64,000 bases of DNA from Ornithinimicrobium pratense. Lineage in GTDB: Bacteria > Actinomycetota > Actinomycetes > Actinomycetales > Dermatophilaceae. Position 1 is the stretch's first letter. Every line of letters begins with the position of its first letter. This document shows positions 52,889 to 60,041 of the stretch, in pieces. A program made the translations under genes and the position numbers. The stretch lies in contig NZ_CP044427.1 of the NCBI RefSeq assembly GCF_008843165.1, positions 3,286,001 to 3,350,000 of the forward strand, in the 5' to 3' direction. The notes beneath the pieces were generated by a model. That model was not told the DNA's origin. It ran no database searches and worked only from the letters and a program-made list of their open reading frames with translations.

Positions 52889-53662
52889 TCACCGTCCGCC
52901 GGCGCCCAGCACCCGCTCCCGGACCTCACGTGCGTGACGGCGGGCGACCGGCAGCTCGGGTCCGTCGGGTGCCAGCACCAGGCTGAGCTTGCCCTGGCTC
53001 TGGCGGACCTTGGCGACGTGGGCCAGGGAGACCAGGGTGGAGCGGTGGATGCGGAAGAAGCCGGCGTCCGACCACCGGTCCTCGAGCGTGGACAGCGGGA
53101 TCCGCACCAGGTGCGAGCCGTGGGCGGTGAACAGCCGGGCGTAGTCGCCCTGCGCCTGCACGTAGCGGATCGACGAGCGCTGCACGAAGCGGGTGACCCC
53201 GCCCAGCTCGACGGCGATCCGTTCGTCGGCGGGAGCCTGCTCCGCCGCCACGGGCTGGGGGTCGGGCTGCGGGGGCGCGCCGCCCCCGCCCCCCGCAGCG
53301 CGCTGCATACCCTCCACGACCCGGTCGATCGCCTGGGCGAGCCGGGCCGAGGAGACCGGCTTCATCACGTAGTCGGTGGCCTGGATGGCGAAGGCGTCGA
53401 CCGCGTGCTCGTCGTGGGCGGTGACGAAGACGACCTGGGGGCGGTCGGCGAAGCGGGCGATCACCCGAGCCAGCTCCATGCCGTCCAGGCCGGGCATGGA
53501 GATGTCGGAGAAGACGACGTCGATGCCGCCAGACTCCAGGACGCGCAGCGCGTCGGTGCCCGATCCGACCGCGAGCACGCTCTCGAAACGGCCGTCCCGC
53601 TCCAGCAGCCAGGTCAGCTCGGACAGGGCCGGCGGTTCGTCGTCGACGACCAGGGCACGCAT
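52889..53662 (-). CDS. LytTR-family response regulator
   Basis: A 257-residue regulator. The receiver domain (1-120) has D53 as phosphoacceptor (FSDISMPG), T81 and K101. A Gly/Pro linker precedes a LytTR DNA-binding domain (about 150-257: VELGGVTRFVQRSSIRYVQAQGDYARLFT, FFRIHRSTLVSLAHV). It forms a pair with the kinase gene 33 nt upstream. Similar pairs sit next to acetate-type symporters in other actinobacteria, so control of the 47.6-49.8 kb operon is likely. Confidence 0.93.
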   Translation of the reverse strand: MRALVVDDEPPALSELTWLLERDGRFESVLAVGSGTDALRVLESGGIDVVFSDISMPGLDGMELARVIARFADRPQVVFVTAHDEHAVDAFAIQATDYVMKPVSSARLAQAIDRVVEGMQRAAGGGGGAPPQPDPQPVAAEQAPADERIAVELGGVTRFVQRSSIRYVQAQGDYARLFTAHGSHLVRIPLSTLEDRWSDAGFFRIHRSTLVSLAHVAKVRQSQGKLSLVLAPDGPELPVARRHAREVRERVLGAGGR

Positions 53663-53695
53663 GGGGTCATCGTAGGGCCGCCCACCGGTCCCCCG

Positions 53696-54904
53696 TCAGG
53701 CCGAAGGGTGGACGCCCGGGGCGTACTTGGGCACCCGGAAGCTGACCTTGGTGCCCAGGTCGGGCGCCGTCTCGACGACCAGCCCGTAGTCGTCGCCGTA
53801 GACCTGCCGCAGCCGGGCGTCGACGTTGCCCATCCCGAGGGACTCGGTCCTCTTGTGCGACTCCTCTTCCCCCTCGAGGGCGCGCCGCACCGTCTCGGGG
53901 TCGGAGCCGACCCCGTCGTCCTCGACGGTGATCTCCGCGGCGTCCCCCTGGTCGGTGGCGGTGATGGTCACGTGCCCCACGCCTACCTTGTCGGCCAGGC
54001 CGTGGCGCACGGCGTTCTCGACCAGCGGCTGGACGACGAGGTAGGGCACGACGACCGGGAGCACCTCCGGTGCCACCAGCAGCCGGACCTGCAGCCGCTC
54101 CCCGAACCGGGCCTGCTCCAGCACGAGGTAGCGCTCGACGTTGCGCAGCTCGTCGGCCAGCGGGGTGAAGGTGCCACCGCGCCGCAGGCTGTAGCGGGTG
54201 AAGTCGGCGAACTCCAGCAGCAGCTCGCGCGCCCGGTCGGGGTCGGTGCGCACGAAGCTGGCGATCGCGCCGAGGCTGTTGTAGATGAAGTGCGGGCTGA
54301 TCTGTGCGCGCAGGCTGCGCAGCTCGGCCTCCACGGCGCGCGTGCGCTCGCGGTCCAGCTCGCCGAGCTCCAGCTGACCCCCCATCCAGGTGGCCAGCGC
54401 CTCCGTTGCCCGGGCCAGGCCGGCCGACGGGCGGGAGGAGTATGCGGTCAGCACCCCGATCACCCGGTCCTCCACCACGAGCGGGGCCACCACGCCGGCC
54501 CGGACCTCGCAGTCGGGCTGCTCGCAGGGCAGGTCGGCGCGGCTCAGCACCGAGACGTCCCCGGTGCCGAGCACCGGGGCGGCGTGCCCCATGACCTGGT
54601 CGCGGTGGTGCTCGCCCTGGCCGGCCCAGACCAGCACGTCCTGGGTGTCACAGATCGCTAGGGCGCTGCCACCGAGCATGAGCCGCAGGTGGCGCGCTGC
54701 CCGGCCGGCGTTGTCCGGGGTGAACCCCGCCCGCAGGAACCGCCCTGCCTGGCTGCCGGTCCGCAACGTCTCGTAGGTGATGAGCTCGTGCTCGGACAGG
54801 AAGCCCCGTCGCGCCTGGCGCCGGCGCAGCCACAGTGCGGCGTGCAGGAGGAGAAAGACCGCCGTGACCACGATGCCGGTCGGGAGGTGGAAGGCGGTCT
54901 GCAT
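53696..54904 (-). CDS. LytS-type sensor histidine kinase
   Basis: A 402-residue kinase with one N-terminal membrane helix (about 9-26), a GAF-like domain (about 65-185, LALCDTQDVLVWAG-type pattern with two Cys near 127 and 132), and a His_kinase segment QISPHFIYNSLGAI with H205, followed by HATPase_c motifs VENAVRHG and DDGVGSD. The Cys-containing GAF domain could sense redox or a small ligand. It lacks the multiple-helix 5TM-LYT domain of LytS. It is transcribed before the response regulator. Confidence 0.92.
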   Translation of the reverse strand: MQTAFHLPTGIVVTAVFLLLHAALWLRRRQARRGFLSEHELITYETLRTGSQAGRFLRAGFTPDNAGRAARHLRLMLGGSALAICDTQDVLVWAGQGEHHRDQVMGHAAPVLGTGDVSVLSRADLPCEQPDCEVRAGVVAPLVVEDRVIGVLTAYSSRPSAGLARATEALATWMGGQLELGELDRERTRAVEAELRSLRAQISPHFIYNSLGAIASFVRTDPDRARELLLEFADFTRYSLRRGGTFTPLADELRNVERYLVLEQARFGERLQVRLLVAPEVLPVVVPYLVVQPLVENAVRHGLADKVGVGHVTITATDQGDAAEITVEDDGVGSDPETVRRALEGEEESHKRTESLGMGNVDARLRQVYGDDYGLVVETAPDLGTKVSFRVPKYAPGVHPSA

Positions 54905-54983
54905 GGGATGGAGGGTACCGAGGCCCCTCCGGCACGAGGGTCCAACAGCATGCCTCGCAGGGAACCGCCTAGATGGGGACCAC

Positions 54984-57077
54984 CTAAATGGGGTCCGCCC
55001 CCTTGGTGGGCTCCGGCCCGGGCTCGTCCAGCTTTACGGACCCCGGCCCGATGTCGACGAGCAGCGCGGCGGACAGCTCGGAGGCGGCCTGGCGCACCTG
55101 CGTGAGGTCGACCGCGGAGTGCCGCTCCTGCACCGACGGCTCGATCGTGGTGAGCACCTCCTCGCGGGCTCGTTCGGCCGCCCGCACGGCCAGGTCCTGC
55201 CGCAGCGCCTCGCTGAGCAGACCACCCTCAGTGAGGGCGCGCCGGCCCAGCTCCACCGCATACTTCTCCGCGGCGGCGGCCTCCTGCTCGTCGTCGGTCG
55301 ACATCATCAGGGCAGCCCGCTCCAGCAGCCGGCGCCCGCGGTTCAGGTCGCCGTCGCCGAGCTCGGCCACCGCCCGGGTCAGCAGGGGCCGGTCGCCGCG
55401 CGCGGCCTCCCGGGCCAGCATGCCCAGCTGGATGCCGAGGACCCGCTCCCGCGTGCGGGCGCCGACGTCGTGGTGGCGCAGGCCGGGGGTGTAGTTCTCG
55501 GACGGGGCGCTCTGCGCCATCGTGTCGAGGTAGCCGCGCTGGGCCTCGTCGGCCGTCTGCACGCTGTCCCGCAGCGGGATGGCGCGGATCGCCAACGTGG
55601 CGAGGAAGACGACCAGGACCAGCGGGAGCCCGAGCAGGAAGACGTCGTGCAGCTGGTCGGCCAGCCCGGCGCGGATGGCGGTCACGGCCTCCGGCGGCAG
55701 CCCGGCCGTCGCGGCCGGGTCGATCGCCGCACCGGCGTCGATTTCGTCGAGGTCCCCCACCTCGTCCACCAGGTTCGCCGGCAGGTGGGAGGCGATGGCC
55801 CCCGACATACCGGCCGTCATCACCGCACCGAACAGCGCGATCCCCACCGTGTTGCCGACGTTGCGGAAGAACTGCAGGGTCGCGGTCGCCACTCCCAGGT
55901 CCGAGCGCCCCACGGCGTTCTGCACCACCAGGGTGTACTGCTGCATGCCCAGGCCGAGCCCGGCGCCGAGCACCGCGAGAGCTGCGGCCAGCTCCCACCC
56001 CGAGGAGTCGACGCCGAGGCGGGTGAGCAGCCACAACCCGACGGCGACGACGACCGTGCCGAGCAGCATGAACTCCTTGTAGCGACCGGTCTTGGTGACC
56101 AGGAAGCCGGTGACGATGCCGACGAGGATCAGCCCCAGCATCATCGGCACCAGGATCAGCCCGGACTCGGTCGCGCTGACGCCGAGCACGCCCTGGGCGA
56201 ACACCGGCACGTAGATGATCATCCCGAACATCACCATCGCCAGCGCGAACGCGGCCACGTTGGCGGTAGTGAAGACGTCGTTGCGGAAGAGGCGCAGCGG
56301 CAGCAGCGGGTTCTCGGCCCGCAGCTCCACCGCGACGAAGAGGCCGAGGAAGACCGCCCCGGCCGCATACAAGCCCAGGATCACCCAGGAGCCCCAGGGG
56401 TAGGTCGTGCCGCCCCAGGAGGTCGCGAGCAGGATGGCCATCAGGGCCGGGGTGAGCGTGAGGATCCCGAGCACGTCCACGCGGCCGCGGGTGGGGACGT
56501 GGTCGAGCTGCAGGAAGCGGGCGATGACGAAGATGGCGGCCAGGCCGAGCGGGATCGTGGAGAAGAAGAGCCACCGCCAGCCCCAGAAGTCGGTGATCAG
56601 GCCACCGGCGATCGGTCCGGCGACCGAGGTGACGCCGAAGACTGCACCCATCAGGCCTTGGTACTTGCCCCGTTGCCGCGCCGGGATGAGGTCACCGATG
56701 ATCGTCTGGGACAACGGCATCAGGGTGCCCATGCCCAGGCCCTGCACGGCCCGGCCGGCGACCAGGGTCCAGAAGTTCGGCGCCAGGCCGGAGATCAGCG
56801 AACCGAGGAGGAAGACGACCAGGCCGGCGAGGTAGAACGCGCGGCGGCCGAACATGTCGGAGAGCTTGCCGACGATCGGCACGATGATCGCCGAGGCGAG
56901 GAAGGCCGCGCTCGCCACCCAGCTGTAGTGCTCCATCCCGCCGAGCTCGGCGACGATCCGCGGGATCGCCGGGCCAACGATGCCCTGGCTGATCGAGGCC
57001 ACGAACATGCCCAGCATGAGACCGACGAACACCCGTCGCTGCGCCGGCGACAGGCTGTAGGTCGCGCTCTCACTCAT
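54984..57077 (-). CDS. DHA2-family MFS exporter with long cytoplasmic tail
   Basis: A 697-residue protein. Fourteen helices (about 15-505) with motif A GKLSDMFGRRAFYLAG and motif C GAVFGVTSVAGPIAGG identify the EmrB/QacA branch of drug antiporters. After residue 505 a hydrophilic tail of about 190 residues (helical, rich in Glu/Arg/Ala) is unusual for the family. It may regulate the pump or bind a partner. ATG 57077 has GGAGGAGC upstream; a longer in-frame start adds unlikely sequence. Substrate unknown. Confidence 0.9.
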   Translation of the reverse strand: MSESATYSLSPAQRRVFVGLMLGMFVASISQGIVGPAIPRIVAELGGMEHYSWVASAAFLASAIIVPIVGKLSDMFGRRAFYLAGLVVFLLGSLISGLAPNFWTLVAGRAVQGLGMGTLMPLSQTIIGDLIPARQRGKYQGLMGAVFGVTSVAGPIAGGLITDFWGWRWLFFSTIPLGLAAIFVIARFLQLDHVPTRGRVDVLGILTLTPALMAILLATSWGGTTYPWGSWVILGLYAAGAVFLGLFVAVELRAENPLLPLRLFRNDVFTTANVAAFALAMVMFGMIIYVPVFAQGVLGVSATESGLILVPMMLGLILVGIVTGFLVTKTGRYKEFMLLGTVVVAVGLWLLTRLGVDSSGWELAAALAVLGAGLGLGMQQYTLVVQNAVGRSDLGVATATLQFFRNVGNTVGIALFGAVMTAGMSGAIASHLPANLVDEVGDLDEIDAGAAIDPAATAGLPPEAVTAIRAGLADQLHDVFLLGLPLVLVVFLATLAIRAIPLRDSVQTADEAQRGYLDTMAQSAPSENYTPGLRHHDVGARTRERVLGIQLGMLAREAARGDRPLLTRAVAELGDGDLNRGRRLLERAALMMSTDDEQEAAAAEKYAVELGRRALTEGGLLSEALRQDLAVRAAERAREEVLTTIEPSVQERHSAVDLTQVRQAASELSAALLVDIGPGSVKLDEPGPEPTKGADPI

Positions 57078-57155
57078 ATCCAGCTCCTCCCCTGCAGCCT
57101 CGGACGGCGGCGTGCCGCGAGGCGCGCACATCATACGGCGGGCAGGTCGAGGGCC

Positions 57156-57215
57156 GGCGGGTGCTCAGCCGGTGGGTGCTCGGCCGGTGGGTGCTCGGCC
57201 GGTGGGTGCTCAGCT
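57156..57215. repeat. 15-bp tandem repeat at 3' end of small ORF
   Basis: Four 15-bp units (57156-57170, 57171-57185, 57186-57200, 57201-57215) with one to two differences. The stop codon of the minus-strand 34-residue ORF (57210-57212) lies in the first unit read on that strand; TGA recurs only in the last unit, the middle ones having CGA. Confidence 0.9.
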
Positions 57216-57314
57216 GGCGTCGTGGCGCAGCCAGAGCGGCACGGTGGCCAGGAGCGTCATGAGCAGGATGCCGGCGGAGACGAGAACGTGGAGGAACAGC
57301 TGGTGGAAGGTCAT
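57210..57314 (-). CDS. Putative 34-residue single-helix membrane protein
   Basis: A short ORF with one strong hydrophobic helix (LFLHVLVSAGILLMTLLATVPLWL) and charged ends. ATG 57314 has an AGG-rich upstream sequence. It lies between the exporter and the PIG-L gene, in a region otherwise without genes. Comparable small helices act as transporter or oxidase subunits, but no family is recognised. It could be non-coding. Confidence 0.4.
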   Translation of the reverse strand: MTFHQLFLHVLVSAGILLMTLLATVPLWLRHDAS

Positions 57315-57380
57315 GTTCCTACCTTCGGCGGGGGGAACCGCCCGGCACATCACCCGTCGGACGTGACGTCGGGCTCGGCA

Positions 57381-57400
57381 GCTGCGACCCCGGTCGCAGC
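57381..57400. promoter_or_regulatory. Perfect 20-bp palindrome
   Basis: GCTGCGACC and GGTCGCAGC are exact 9-bp complements around a 2-nt centre. It lies between the small ORF start (57314) and the PIG-L stop (57501). It could be an operator for the small ORF or part of the transcript end of the PIG-L gene. A related GGTTGCGACC copy is 12 bp further on. Confidence 0.4.
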
Positions 57401-57448
57401 GGGTTCCACCCTGGTTGCGACCCGGGGACGACCCTCCCCCTGCGCGTC

Positions 57449-57490
57449 CGAGGTAGAACGGTGTCGTCATCGCGACACTGATCTACCTCG
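57449..57490 (-). terminator. Nested hairpin downstream of the PIG-L gene
   Basis: Outer arms CGAGGTAG (57449-57456) and CTACCTCG (57483-57490) pair over 8 bp, and inner arms GTGTCG (57461-57466) and CGACAC (57473-57478) over 6 bp, with 4-nt internal loops on both sides. The structure begins 11 nt after the PIG-L stop, as a terminator would, but no T-run follows. It could also be an operator or an sRNA-like stem. Confidence 0.45.
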
Positions 57491-57500
57491 CTGTCGGAGG

Positions 57501-58301
57501 CTAGAACGGGAGCGCGCTGACCATCCCGTCGGGCCGTCCGGGCTCCAGGTACCACTCGTCGCCGAAGGCCATCGCGTACTGCTCCTCGGGCATGCCCAGC
57601 ATCCAGTCGACGTCCTCCTGCGAGGCGTGCGCGGCGAGGGCTGCCCGCTTGGTGGCCAGCACCGGGCGCACGTCGACGTGCCAGTGCAGCTCCGCCTCGG
57701 GCATGCCCAGGGGGTTGCCGTCGTCGGCCGGCTGGTCCGGGTCCCAGTCGGCACCCTCGTCCGGGCCGACCAGCCCGGCGTCCCGGGCCTGGATGTAGAG
57801 CCGGCGCATGTGGTCGCGGTTCATCGTCGTCTCCAGGTGACGCGGGCGCCGGGCGGCGAGCTGGACCGCCCGGCGGACGACGTGGTGGACCTTGACGTGG
57901 TCGGGGTGGCCGTAGCCCCCGTGCCAGTCGTAGCCGACCACGACGTCGGCGTCCTCTTCGTCGAGGACGGCAGCCAGCCGGCCGGCAGCCTCGTCGAGGT
58001 CGGCGTTGTGAAACGACCCGTGGTCGCCGTTCTGCGCCCACCCGGTCATGCCGGAGTCGGCATACCCCAGCCACTCCACGCGGGCGGTGCCGAGCAGGGC
58101 GTTCGACGCCTCGGCCTCCCGGCGGCGGCGTTGGACCACCGTCTCCCCATCGACGAGGTCGCCGGGCACCGTGCCGTACTCGCCGTTGGTGGCGTAGACG
58201 CAGACCACCCGGTGCCCGGCGTCGGCCGCCAGCCGCATCGTGCCCGCGGTCCCGGAGGCCTCATCGTCAGGATGGGCGTGCAAAAAGACGATTGTGCTCA
58301 C
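57501..58301 (-). CDS. PIG-L family N-acetylglucosaminyl deacetylase (MshB/Mca-like)
   Basis: A 266-residue zinc deacetylase. The motif AHPDDE (9-14) and the second zinc segment GHPDHVKVH are present, as in MshB and Mca of mycothiol metabolism. The GTG at 58301 overlaps the upstream gene's stop by 4 nt (GTGA). It would deacetylate GlcNAc-inositol or a mycothiol conjugate; exact substrate is inferred from family and taxon. A -10-like TACTCT also lies 6 nt before the GTG, so an additional leaderless transcript is possible. Confidence 0.85.
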   Translation of the reverse strand: MSTIVFLHAHPDDEASGTAGTMRLAADAGHRVVCVYATNGEYGTVPGDLVDGETVVQRRRREAEASNALLGTARVEWLGYADSGMTGWAQNGDHGSFHNADLDEAAGRLAAVLDEEDADVVVGYDWHGGYGHPDHVKVHHVVRRAVQLAARRPRHLETTMNRDHMRRLYIQARDAGLVGPDEGADWDPDQPADDGNPLGMPEAELHWHVDVRPVLATKRAALAAHASQEDVDWMLGMPEEQYAMAFGDEWYLEPGRPDGMVSALPF

Positions 58302-59020
58302 GGGGCAAGAGTAGGGGCCGACCGGTCCCCTACCGAGGCGATGCCGAGCCAGGTATGCCGATTGCCGGCCCAGCACCAGCCGACCTTGGGCGCGCCGCGG
58401 CACTCCTTGCCGTCGCGACCGGTGCCGTTGCTGATCCACAGCGCGGGGACCCTGGTGTCCAGGGTTCCGGCCCTGCGCCCCGGCTTGCGCGAACCGGTGG
58501 TCATGAAGCAGTGGTTGCGCTCGATGATCGACGGCTGCAGCAGCGCCCAGCAGATCCCCTCCGTGAGGGTCATCAGCTCACGTCCGGCGGCGCGCAGCTC
58601 GGGGTCGACCTCGTCCGGGCTCCGGTTGGCGAACCGGTCGCCGCGGTCCGGGTCGTGCACGGCATACAGGTCGCTGTCCGGCACCGTGGTGCCCGGCGCG
58701 GGGCCGAACTCAGCCAGGTCGCTCAGGTCCTCGACCACGAAGCCCCGCTTCTCGCCCAGGCGCAGCAGGGCAGCCAGCTCGGCCGCAGGGACGAGGCGGG
58801 GGTGGACGACGAGCAGGTCCCCGACCAGCCCCTCGGGCAGGGGCGGCAGGTCCAACCCGAGGTGGGTCAGGGTGCGGCGCTGCTCGGTTAGATCGGGTAG
58901 ACCGGTCGCGCCGACGTCGGGCAGGCCAAGCTCGTTGCGCTGACTGGTCACGTCGGGCAGACCGGCCTCATCGGGCTGGCTGGTCAGGTCGGGCTGGGTC
59001 GGTGCGGGCTGTGGGCTCAC
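58298..59020 (-). CDS. Conserved protein of unknown function upstream of PIG-L
   Basis: A 240-residue protein with a Pro/Gln-rich N-terminus containing repeated Leu-Pro-Asp motifs (about 5-45). The core (about 50-240) has LPPLPEGLVGDLLVVHPRLVPAAELAALLRLG, EGICWALLQPSIIERNHCFMTTGSRKPG and CWAGNRHTWLGIASVGDRSA. The last region is Cys/Trp/His-rich. No family is recognised with confidence. It is coupled to the PIG-L deacetylase gene, so a function in the same pathway is plausible. Confidence 0.75.
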   Translation of the reverse strand: MSPQPAPTQPDLTSQPDEAGLPDVTSQRNELGLPDVGATGLPDLTEQRRTLTHLGLDLPPLPEGLVGDLLVVHPRLVPAAELAALLRLGEKRGFVVEDLSDLAEFGPAPGTTVPDSDLYAVHDPDRGDRFANRSPDEVDPELRAAGRELMTLTEGICWALLQPSIIERNHCFMTTGSRKPGRRAGTLDTRVPALWISNGTGRDGKECRGAPKVGWCWAGNRHTWLGIASVGDRSAPTLAP

Positions 59021-59086
59021 GGATCCTCCAGGGCGCTCACGGGGATCGAGGGGAACGCTCTGGAGGACCCGGACATTCCGCTGCGC

Positions 59087-59944
59087 CTAGAAGACCGGCT
59101 TGCCGCCCGTCACGCCCAGGACAGTGCCCGAGACGTAGCTGGCCTCGTCCGAGGCGAGGAAGACGTAGGCGGCCGCGACCTCGACCGGATGACCCGCACG
59201 GCCCAGCGGGGTGTCGGAGCCGAAGCCCTCCACCTTGTCCGCGGACATCGTGGCCGGGATGAGGGGGGTCCAGATCGGTCCCGGCGCGACGGCGTTGACC
59301 CGGATCCCGCGCGGGCCCAGCTCGGCAGCAAGGTTGACGGTGAGGTTCGTCAGCGCGGCCTTGGAGGCGGCGTAGTCGAGCAGGTGGTCCGAGGGCGCGT
59401 AGGCCTGCACCGAAGTGGTGATGATGATCGACCCACCCTCGGTGAGCGCCCCGGCCAGCTCCCGCACCAGCCAGAACGGCGAGAAGACGTTGGTGGCGAA
59501 GGTGCGCTCGACCTGCTCGGGCGGGAACTCCTCCAGCTCGTCGTGGGTCATCTGGTAGGCGGCGTTCGGGACGAGCACGTCGAGCCCGCCGAGCGCCTCG
59601 ACGACCTGGCGGGCCAGGTCGCGGTTGGCGTCGTAGGAGCGCAGGTCGCCCGGGAAGAGATGGCAGGTGCCGCCTGCGTCCTCGACGAGGCGCCGGGTCT
59701 CCTCCGCGTCCTCACTCTCCTGCGGCAGGTGCGCGATCGCCACGCTCGCGCCCTCGTGGGCGAAGGTGAGGGCGACGGCCCGCCCGATGCCCGAGTCGCC
59801 ACCGGTGATGAGCACGCGCTTGCCGGTGAGGCGGTCGCGGCCCGTCCACGAGGTCCCGTGGTCGGGGGTGGGGTCCAGCTTCGCCTCGGTCCCGGGCCAC
59901 TCCTGCTCCTGGGCGGGGATGTCGGTCAGGTTCTCCTGGGTCAT
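59087..59944 (-). CDS. SDR family oxidoreductase (general-stress type)
   Basis: A 285-residue NAD(P)-dependent dehydrogenase. The cofactor motif is TGGDSGIGRA (47-56), and the catalytic residues are S178, Y191 and K195 (YAASK). The long N-terminal leader of about 40 residues (IPAQEQEWPGTEAKLDPTPDHG) matches the YdaD/YhdF class of stress SDRs. ATG 59944 has TAGGAG 6 nt upstream. It lies downstream of the large catalase gene, both minus, fitting a stress context. Substrate unknown. Confidence 0.9.
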   Translation of the reverse strand: MTQENLTDIPAQEQEWPGTEAKLDPTPDHGTSWTGRDRLTGKRVLITGGDSGIGRAVALTFAHEGASVAIAHLPQESEDAEETRRLVEDAGGTCHLFPGDLRSYDANRDLARQVVEALGGLDVLVPNAAYQMTHDELEEFPPEQVERTFATNVFSPFWLVRELAGALTEGGSIIITTSVQAYAPSDHLLDYAASKAALTNLTVNLAAELGPRGIRVNAVAPGPIWTPLIPATMSADKVEGFGSDTPLGRAGHPVEVAAAYVFLASDEASYVSGTVLGVTGGKPVF

Positions 59945-60041
59945 GGTTCTCCTAGATAGTGAGGGATGGAATGTGACATGGCGGCGGCGCGCCGCTGTGC
60001 AGACGACCCGTCCGATCGCCGCAGACGAGGCGTCCTCGGGG

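Noticed and set aside
58301..58320. Leaderless-only start for the PIG-L gene
   Set aside because: Its GTG overlaps the upstream stop (GTGA), which indicates translational coupling; the -10-like TACTCT may only be a secondary promoter.
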